Source of the DNA: Staphylococcus sp.
Lineage (GTDB): Bacteria > Bacteroidota > Bacteroidia > Bacteroidales > Muribaculaceae
Direction: 5' to 3'
Assembly (NCBI GenBank): GCA_023665865.1
Contig: JAMPDC010000001.1
Coordinates: forward strand, 289,927-353,926
DNA length: 64,000 bases
The notes beneath the pieces are model-generated. The model ran no database searches and had not been told where the DNA came from. It saw nothing but the letters and a program-made list of their open reading frames with translations. This document shows, piece by piece, positions 57,989 to 64,000 of this stretch (its first letter is position 1; every line of letters starts with the position of its first letter). The translations under genes were made by a program, and so were the position numbers.

Positions 57989-60076
57989 ATGAAAACCGGT
58001 CTTACCACTCTCTCGCTTCTCTTACTTTCAGTGTCGTCAACCGCCACGGCCCAGTCGGCAGCCACCGACTCAGCCATGACACACACCCTTGATAATGTCA
58101 CCGTGGAGGCCCAGCTTCAATCCACCTCCTCGCAAAAAACATTGTTCATCCCGACACGCCGGCAGAAGCAAGCAGCCTCCGGCGGTATCGAACTGCTCAA
58201 CCAGATGGCTATCCCTCAGATCGCGGTCAATCCCCTTGAAAAAACCATCCGTACCAACACCCGCAAAGATGTAGCTGTATATATTGACGGCGAACCAGCA
58301 TCTAAGACCGAGCTCGAAGCCATGAAATGTGACGATGTCAGCCGCGTCGAATGGCTTGTCTACCCTACCGATCCTCGTTTTCACCATGAGCCCTATGTAG
58401 TCAACTTCGTGATGCGCCACTACACCTACGGCGGCTATGCCCGTCTTAACGCCAACGAGGCTCTTGTCGTGGGTACAACCTCAGCTTTCGCATACTCAAA
58501 AATAGCATATAAGCGTATGACCTACGACGTGAACATCCGCGATAGCTACACCGACAGCCACCACCTTGGCTCAGTCGGGACAGAGACTTTCCGTTTCCCT
58601 GATGCCGACGTCATGCGCACGACCACTCTCGATGACAGTCACTACAGCTCAAACATCGGTGGTCTCTCCTTCCGCGCAAAATATGCCACAAAAAAGATGA
58701 CCCTATCCAATACCCTCTCGCTCAACATACGCAATACACCCCACATTGATGCATCGGGTCGCATAATGTTCGACGGTCTTGACATAGCCGACGGTATCTA
58801 CGACAACAATTCACGCTCACGCAACCTCTCTGCCGGATGGGCCGGCTCCTACTTCTTCAAACTCGACGGAGGCTGGATGCTGTCGCTCCGCCCCGGTTTC
58901 ACCTACGGCCACTCCCGCAACCGGAAGAGATACGTATCCTCCGACAAATCATCTATCCTAAATGGAGCCGAGGAAGACAACTATCTCTGGCGCTTCATGG
59001 GGCAGCTCAACAAACAGCTCAACCCCGGCAACACAGTCGATATCAACCTCGCGGGAACATACAACCTCAGCGACATCACCTACAGCGGCTCCTCGTCTGA
59101 GCGGGAGCGCTTCAATCAATTCGGTGGATTGCTTGCCGGCGGATACTCCTACTCATCCGATAATTTCTATGGCCGTGCGACCGCCGGAGTGACGGTCGAG
59201 ACCAATAAGGTCAACGGCATCCGCGTATCGGATGTCGAACCGAGTGTGAACCTCAATGCCCAATATTCCATCAATCCACAAAACTCCATCGACTTCGAGG
59301 CAGGATATGCCACCAACAGCTCTCATGCCGCCGACAAGAGTCCTGCAATCGTACGCGCCAACGAACTCCTGTATTACACAGGCAACCCTGAGCTTAAAAA
59401 CTCTCCTACCTTCTCAGCCGACATCTCCTACACATGGCTACCAGTCAATCGCCTGTCACTAAGCGCCGATGCCAGCCTTTTCAGAGTTTTCAACCGTCCC
59501 GTCCCGCAGTTCACCACCACAGCACCGGGCGGACTCATGCTCCGTCAGCTTGTCAACAGCGGCGACTATCAGTATGTCAGCTTCGGCTTCTCGGCAACAC
59601 TGCGCCTGCTGCAAAACAAACTCGTGGTCAACGCTTCGCCACAGATATGGCTCTACAACACCACAGGTATCTATCGTAAACGCCACACCCAATTTTTCTA
59701 CTCGGCAAAGGCTACCTACTATCTTAACCGCTTCTACATCAATGCGGCCTACGAATCGCGCGACAAGTGCCCGGTGCAGTTCAGCGTCAACTCCACTTTC
59801 TCGCAACATCATGGCTCCTACTACCTCGCCTTAGGGTGGAGCAACAGTCACTGGAATATAAATCTCACAGCTGCCAACCCCTTCCGCTCAAACTGGATAA
59901 AATCGACCGACTATATCACGGGAAAGAGCTACAGCAGCCGCATCAACGAAATCGGCGTCAGCCGTCACAGATATTTCACCGTCAACCTCAGCTATACCTT
60001 CGGTTTTGGCAAGAAGGTGAAACGCCGCGACGAGATCGGCAGCGCAAACGAAGCCGGCTCAGCCGTACTCCGATAA
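57989..60076 (+). CDS. Outer-membrane beta-barrel protein (TonB-receptor-like)
   Basis: A 695-residue exported protein (signal peptide 1-22, ending ATAQS). The start at 57989 is preferred over an upstream in-frame start at 57767, which would overlap the regulator gene and lacks a signal peptide. Residues 35-150 resemble a plug (LLNQMAIPQIAVNP, VAVYIDGEPASKTE, DVSRVEWLVYPTD) of the OMP_b-brl_3 type. The rest is a series of amphipathic strands with aromatic ends, finishing in YTFGFGKKVKR. It lacks the carboxypeptidase-like N-terminal domain of SusC proteins and has no SusD neighbour, so it is not part of a standard glycan importer. The ligand is unknown. Confidence 0.85.
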   Translation: MKTGLTTLSLLLLSVSSTATAQSAATDSAMTHTLDNVTVEAQLQSTSSQKTLFIPTRRQKQAASGGIELLNQMAIPQIAVNPLEKTIRTNTRKDVAVYIDGEPASKTELEAMKCDDVSRVEWLVYPTDPRFHHEPYVVNFVMRHYTYGGYARLNANEALVVGTTSAFAYSKIAYKRMTYDVNIRDSYTDSHHLGSVGTETFRFPDADVMRTTTLDDSHYSSNIGGLSFRAKYATKKMTLSNTLSLNIRNTPHIDASGRIMFDGLDIADGIYDNNSRSRNLSAGWAGSYFFKLDGGWMLSLRPGFTYGHSRNRKRYVSSDKSSILNGAEEDNYLWRFMGQLNKQLNPGNTVDINLAGTYNLSDITYSGSSSERERFNQFGGLLAGGYSYSSDNFYGRATAGVTVETNKVNGIRVSDVEPSVNLNAQYSINPQNSIDFEAGYATNSSHAADKSPAIVRANELLYYTGNPELKNSPTFSADISYTWLPVNRLSLSADASLFRVFNRPVPQFTTTAPGGLMLRQLVNSGDYQYVSFGFSATLRLLQNKLVVNASPQIWLYNTTGIYRKRHTQFFYSAKATYYLNRFYINAAYESRDKCPVQFSVNSTFSQHHGSYYLALGWSNSHWNINLTAANPFRSNWIKSTDYITGKSYSSRINEIGVSRHRYFTVNLSYTFGFGKKVKRRDEIGSANEAGSAVLR

Positions 60077-60085
60077 AAACAGAAA

Positions 60086-60134
60086 AAATGATATGAGGGC
60101 AGACGTTTCCGTGGCGTCTGTCCTCATATCATTT
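60086..60134. terminator. Bidirectional terminator
   Basis: A 20-base inverted repeat (60086-60105 against 60115-60134, one mismatch) with A/T-rich flanks lies between the convergent barrel and DUF1846 genes, 9 bases after one stop and 35 from the other. It can terminate transcription from both sides. Confidence 0.85.
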
Positions 60135-60169
60135 ATATTACAGTAGACTGTACTTCCGGTATATATCCG

Positions 60170-61636
60170 CTATTTTTTCTTCTTAGTCGGATCGCAGGTG
60201 AGTCCAACACCGAGTTTCTTGAATATCTTGTGGTCGACCTCGCCGAGCATCACAGTCGAGTGGACTTGACAACCGTCGAGTTCCGGCAACTTTTCAAGCG
60301 CACGGCGGCAATTCTCATCATGAGTGCTCAACACGGAGAGCGCCACGAGCACTTCGTCGGTGTGCAGACGCGGATTCTTGCTGCGCAGATAATTGATCTT
60401 CGTATTCTGTATAGGCTCGATCATAGCCTGAGGGATCAACTTGACAGAGTGGTCGATACCGGCCAGATGCTTGATAGCATTGAGGATCAACGCCGCGCTC
60501 GGGCCGAGCAGAGCGCTCGTCTCCGCGGTGATGATGGTGCCGTCAGCGAGTTCGATGGCCGAACAAGGCACTCCACTGCGCTCCGCACGCTCACGGGCGG
60601 CGGTAGTGGTCTTGCGATACGACGGATCTATCTTGGCCTGTTTCATCAGCAGCTTGATCTTGCTGACCTCATTGTCGTTGCTCTCACCGTTGGCAAAATA
60701 GTTGAGCGCAGTGAAATAGCGGCGGATAATCTCGTTTTTCGACGCCTCGCAGCAGGCCTCGTCATCATTGATACAGAACCCCACCATGTTCACGCCCATA
60801 TCGGTCGGCGATTTGTAGGGATTCTCGCCATAAATACCCTCGAAAAGAGCATTGAGCACAGGGAATATCTCTATGTCACGGTTATAGTTGATCGCAGTCT
60901 TGCCGTAGGCCTCAAGATGGAAAGGGTCAATCATATTGACATCGTTGAGGTCGGCTGTCGCAGCTTCATAGGCAATGTTGACCGGATGTTTGAGCGGCAG
61001 GCTCCACACGGGGAAAGTCTCGAATTTAGCATAGCCCGCCTCGATACCGCGCTTATGTTCATTGTATAGCTGACTCAGGCAGACAGCCATCTTGCCGCTG
61101 CCGGGACCGGGGGCCGTCACGATGACAAGCGGACGGGAGGTCTCGACATAGTCGTTGCGACCGAAGCCCTCGTCGGAGTCTATGAGCTCCACGTTTGTCG
61201 GATAGCCGTCGATGGTGTAATGGTAATAGGTAGTGATGCCCATGCGCTCAAGACGCTCACGGAAAGCGTCGGCGCTGCTTTGGCCATTGTAGTGGGTGAT
61301 CACGACCGACCCTACGAGGAAGCCGCGCTTCTGAAACTCCTCGCGCAGACGCAATACGTCCATATCGTAGGTAATGCCGAGATCGTTGCGCACCTTGTTT
61401 TTCTCGATGTCAAGCGCACTGATGACAATCACAATCTCCGCATGGTCACTGAGCTGACTCAACATGCGCAGCTTGCTGTCGGGCTGGAACCCGGGCAACA
61501 CCCTGCTCGCATGGTAGTCGTCAAACAATTTACCTCCAAGCTCAAGGTAAAGCTTGTTGCCGAACTGAGCTATGCGCTCCTTGATATGTTCGGACTGAAT
61601 CTTGAGATATTTCTCGTTGTCAAAACCGTATTTCAT
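60170..61636 (-). CDS. DUF1846 family protein
   Basis: A 488-residue cytoplasmic protein with the DUF1846 pattern: KYGFDNEKYLKIQSEHIKERI at the start, then VTAPGPGSGKMAVCLSQLYNE (P-loop-like glycine-rich loop), DMGVNMVGFCI and LGPSAALILNAIKHLAGI. The ATG at 61636 is chosen over an in-frame TTG at 61648 because that codon lies in the -7 promoter box. The family is widespread in Firmicutes and Bacteroidetes; a nucleotide or nucleoside-related role has been suggested, but I can name no reaction. A Lys-rich tail (KKKK) ends it. It is convergent with the barrel gene and has its own promoter. Confidence 0.9.
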   Translation of the reverse strand: MKYGFDNEKYLKIQSEHIKERIAQFGNKLYLELGGKLFDDYHASRVLPGFQPDSKLRMLSQLSDHAEIVIVISALDIEKNKVRNDLGITYDMDVLRLREEFQKRGFLVGSVVITHYNGQSSADAFRERLERMGITTYYHYTIDGYPTNVELIDSDEGFGRNDYVETSRPLVIVTAPGPGSGKMAVCLSQLYNEHKRGIEAGYAKFETFPVWSLPLKHPVNIAYEAATADLNDVNMIDPFHLEAYGKTAINYNRDIEIFPVLNALFEGIYGENPYKSPTDMGVNMVGFCINDDEACCEASKNEIIRRYFTALNYFANGESNDNEVSKIKLLMKQAKIDPSYRKTTTAARERAERSGVPCSAIELADGTIITAETSALLGPSAALILNAIKHLAGIDHSVKLIPQAMIEPIQNTKINYLRSKNPRLHTDEVLVALSVLSTHDENCRRALEKLPELDGCQVHSTVMLGEVDHKIFKKLGVGLTCDPTKKKK

Positions 61637-61645
61637 AACGGATAA

Positions 61646-61677
61646 CAAAAGTAATCATTTTCATCCGACCACACAAA
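61646..61677 (-). promoter_or_regulatory. Promoter of the DUF1846 gene
   Basis: On the minus strand TTTG (61677-61674), 20 bases and TACTTTTG (61653-61646) match the consensus. Transcription would start about 5 bases before the ATG at 61636, so the mRNA has almost no leader. An 8-base inverted repeat (61709-61716 against 61731-61738) upstream could belong to the end of the preceding gene. Confidence 0.7.
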
Positions 61678-61769
61678 TCTCAGCATCAAAATCCTCTTCT
61701 TTTTCCAATCTGAAATCTTTAGACGCTGACATTTCAGAGCTCATGAAAACACTCAATCCACCCTCAGCT

Positions 61770-62945
61770 CTATCTAATCTTATACCTGAGCACTATCAGA
61801 CTCTCATCGTCAATCCCATTCAATAGACTGCCTATATTTTCAGCCTTATCCGTCAAAAGCTTAGGATTCGATTCAAGATCCACTTTCTCAATGGCAGCAT
61901 AGGCATATTCCTCATCAATATCCTGAATTAATGGGAAGCTGTATTCTCCATCTTGATATAGTTTGATATTGAAATGCTCTCCACTTCCGCGGTCAATCAC
62001 TGTTGTCAACATGGATTTCATTGAAGTGCCGTTTTTGTAGAGCACAAACAGCCGTTTTGAATTAGGCAAAATCCTGAGTCTTACGCTCTTGTTCGTATTA
62101 AGCACATATTCAGCTTCTTTCCGCAGATCTGAACTATATGGATTTATGTCGTCAGCAGTAATCTCGTTGTTGGCATGTATGGTGAAGATTTTCATCATGT
62201 TATCATCAATCTTATCATTTTCATCCAATCCATGAAATCCATAGACAGCATCGGTGATGGCATGAGAAGTGAACACAGTGGTATTATCCGGCATTGTGAA
62301 GAAACTTCGTGTCTGCATTGTCGTGCGCACCTGTACATCTTCGATATACGATTTTGAATCAATGACTTCTTCTTTAGCCGAATCAAACAGGTCAATCCTA
62401 TATGGCGCCACACTTAAGCTACTTGTATGCAGGAGATGTCGTGTCTCCGATAAATCAAATACCTCGTCATACAATAGATTGTCTTTTCCAACCTTTGTCG
62501 GCAATTTAGCCTCCTTCAAAAGGTTGAACCCTTCATCAAACGACAGTAATTTATCAGGTGTAAGGATCTCAATAGCTTTGAAATAAGGATTCCATGTAAA
62601 CCCCGTCAATATGGAATATTCTCCCGGGCCATTTCCAAACTTCTCATAAGAGCTTGCAACATATTCGCCATTGTCCTTAAAGACATGGAGGATAGCCTTG
62701 TCATCAAGAACGAATATCTTCCCGTCTGCAACAAGAACCGATCTCACAACCGACGGATAACTTTCTCCGCTGAACTGCAATGGGATAAGCTCAACGCCTG
62801 AAAAGACAGAGGAGATTCCACCCTCGTTTTCTTCCGAGACATCATAGCTTATAATTCCCTCTGTCACACTATTCTCCTTACAGGAAAATAGACAAAGGGA
62901 AAATGCCACGCTAATAATAACCATCAATCGTCTGCTATATCGCAT
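61770..62945 (-). CDS. 6-bladed beta-propeller lipoprotein
   Basis: A 391-residue lipoprotein with a lipobox ending at Cys22 (LCLFSC). The rest shows repeated strand patterns of a six-bladed beta-propeller (VADGKIFVLDDKAILHVF, KFGNGPGEYS, KRLFVLYKNG), as in the Bacteroidetes 6-bladed beta-propeller family (PF17170) and BF3164-like proteins. The G-x-G-P-G-E-Y motif at about 101-109 is typical of these. Function is unknown; they are often in tandem, as here with the next gene 73 bases upstream on the same strand. The DNA is more A/T-rich than the glycan-degradation region. Confidence 0.82.
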   Translation of the reverse strand: MRYSRRLMVIISVAFSLCLFSCKENSVTEGIISYDVSEENEGGISSVFSGVELIPLQFSGESYPSVVRSVLVADGKIFVLDDKAILHVFKDNGEYVASSYEKFGNGPGEYSILTGFTWNPYFKAIEILTPDKLLSFDEGFNLLKEAKLPTKVGKDNLLYDEVFDLSETRHLLHTSSLSVAPYRIDLFDSAKEEVIDSKSYIEDVQVRTTMQTRSFFTMPDNTTVFTSHAITDAVYGFHGLDENDKIDDNMMKIFTIHANNEITADDINPYSSDLRKEAEYVLNTNKSVRLRILPNSKRLFVLYKNGTSMKSMLTTVIDRGSGEHFNIKLYQDGEYSFPLIQDIDEEYAYAAIEKVDLESNPKLLTDKAENIGSLLNGIDDESLIVLRYKIR

Positions 62946-63019
62946 AACTTTTATTTCAGTAAAGTTCAGAACTTAAAAATGTTACACAATTCAATCGTTG
63001 TTTTAAACAGAAATGTGCA

Positions 63020-64000
63020 TTAGGTATTCAGAACATACTTTTTGATAATATACTCTCCATCATCGTTTATCAAGCCATAGAGAATACGATTATCATTGGT
63101 TACTGAAAAACTAAAAACCATATCTTCTATCCGGTATCCTCCTTTAAGATTTCCATCCCAATCAAATTTCAATATGGTCATAGGTTTAACTACATCTTCA
63201 TTTGATTCAGCTATGGTGCGACCGTCATACAATATATAGACATTATCTTCTGTAGCTGACAGCCATGTATAGGTTTCTACACAATTATCATCAAGTTCCA
63301 ATGTCGTGACATCATCTGATTGTATAGTTCGTGCTTTTGTTTCATGTGAAAAATACTCCTTCAACAATGAGGGGTTCTCTATGCCTATATCATAAAACGC
63401 CAACCAATCATTAAATCGTCCGGCTACCAACAGCCGCGAATTCTGTGGATTTACTATAATACCACTTTGGTTAATCATATTAAATGATCGAGGATTGGAA
63501 ATATTGGTTGTATCGCCGGGAAACTCACCAAAACTTATTTTAATATCTCCATTTGGGTCAACCAACCCCAAAAGATGATGACCGAACACACCATTTGTAA
63601 TATAGTCACCACCCATTGGTAACATCTCATACCCCATTAAATGTCTGAGATCTTTACGCGAAATAAGATTAGTTGAGTCCAAACGGACTTTACCACCTGC
63701 GACATTAAAGACATGAGCATTCCTTGTAGCGCTATCGTAGATAAACAGTTCTTCAGACAATGGATTATAATAGATGTTCCGCATATTAAGAAACTCCAAT
63801 GGTCCTTGTCCCATTCGTCCCATCATTTGCTTAGATTCTGGAGAATGTATATCCTGAAAATAAGACAGAAAACATGAATCACCTATATTGTAGACCAATA
63901 ATCCATCATTCAATGTATATAGAGCCTGAGGCCTTAACAAGTCAGCATCCTGTAAAATTTCACGACCTGTAATAGTCGGAAAATCCGTGATGACAAGCTT
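63020..64000 (-). CDS. BF3164-like beta-propeller protein (5' end outside the window)
   Basis: The minus-strand frame stays open to the window edge, so the start lies beyond base 64000; a TTG near 63940 is not a credible start. The visible 326 residues include the M-G-R-M-G-Q-G-P-L-E-F motif and repeated beta strands of a six-bladed propeller, like the following gene and BF3164-type lipoproteins. It is a paralogue of the 61770-62945 protein by pattern. No promoter is seen in the 73-base gap between them, so they probably share a transcript. Confidence 0.8.
   Translation of the reverse strand, partial: KLVITDFPTITGREILQDADLLRPQALYTLNDGLLVYNIGDSCFLSYFQDIHSPESKQMMGRMGQGPLEFLNMRNIYYNPLSEELFIYDSATRNAHVFNVAGGKVRLDSTNLISRKDLRHLMGYEMLPMGGDYITNGVFGHHLLGLVDPNGDIKISFGEFPGDTTNISNPRSFNMINQSGIIVNPQNSRLLVAGRFNDWLAFYDIGIENPSLLKEYFSHETKARTIQSDDVTTLELDDNCVETYTWLSATEDNVYILYDGRTIAESNEDVVKPMTILKFDWDGNLKGGYRIEDMVFSFSVTNDNRILYGLINDDGEYIIKKYVLNT

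Noticed and set aside
57989-60076. SusC-type glycan importer
   Set aside because: No carboxypeptidase-like N-terminal domain, length about 700 residues instead of about 1000, and no SusD gene follows.

Overview
The window reads as a chromosomal segment from a Bacteroidales gut commensal. The evidence is Bacteroidetes-type promoters (TTTG, about 20 nt, TAnnTTTG), little Shine-Dalgarno signal, a tRNA without an encoded CCA end, lipoprotein and signal-peptide-rich glycoside hydrolases, BF3164-like beta-propeller proteins and an OmpA-less TonB-type barrel. The mid-range base composition would suit a Muribaculaceae-like genome, but the family is an inference.

Layout. (1) 1-4193, plus strand: an A/T-rich operon of a small P-loop protein and four exported proteins of unknown role (a DUF6175 protein, an FlgT_N/LPP20-like protein and two unrecognised ones). 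(2) 4222-4390: a bidirectional terminator and a tRNA-Gly(CCC). (3) 4572-51789, minus strand: about 47 kb holding 19 consecutive secreted carbohydrate-active proteins. Family content and order match the rhamnogalacturonan II (RG-II) degradation loci of Bacteroides thetaiotaomicron. They fall into two transcription units. Unit A starts at a promoter near 51.83 kb and runs GH127, GH141, GH78, GH138, GH137-GH2, GH2, GH2, GH106, SGNH esterase, DUF5703 protein, GH2, PL1, ending at a terminator near 21.05 kb. Unit B starts at a promoter near 20.95 kb and runs GH95, GH140, GH78 fused to a sialidase-like propeller, GH43, GH143-GH142, GH78, STN-domain esterase. (4) 52006-57804, plus strand, divergent from unit A: GH29 fucosidase, CutC, a transglutaminase-like protein and a membrane-anchored helix-turn-helix regulator, followed by an outer-membrane barrel (57989-60076) with its own probable promoter. 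(5) 60170-64000, minus strand: a DUF1846 protein and two beta-propeller proteins, the last cut by the window edge.

How it works together. Mapped on the RG-II structure, the enzymes account for most glycosidic bonds. L-galactose goes to GH95, GlcA to the GH2 half of the GH137-GH2 protein, L-fucose to GH141, alpha- and beta-GalA to GH138 and a GH2. Chain B terminal beta-L-Araf goes to GH137, rhamnoses to GH78/GH106, Arap and Gal to GH2 enzymes, aceric acid to GH127, 2-O-methyl-fucose possibly to the DUF5703 protein, and apiose to GH140. Chain D goes to the GH142 and GH143 halves of one protein, a terminal Araf to GH43, the backbone to PL1, and acetyl esters to two esterases. Chain C (Rha-Kdo) has a plausible dedicated enzyme in the GH78-sialidase-like fusion, which is the most interesting single protein here. 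No SusC/SusD pair, HTCS sensor, GH28, pectin methylesterase or cytoplasmic sugar-catabolic gene is in the window, so uptake, sensing and monosaccharide metabolism must be encoded elsewhere.
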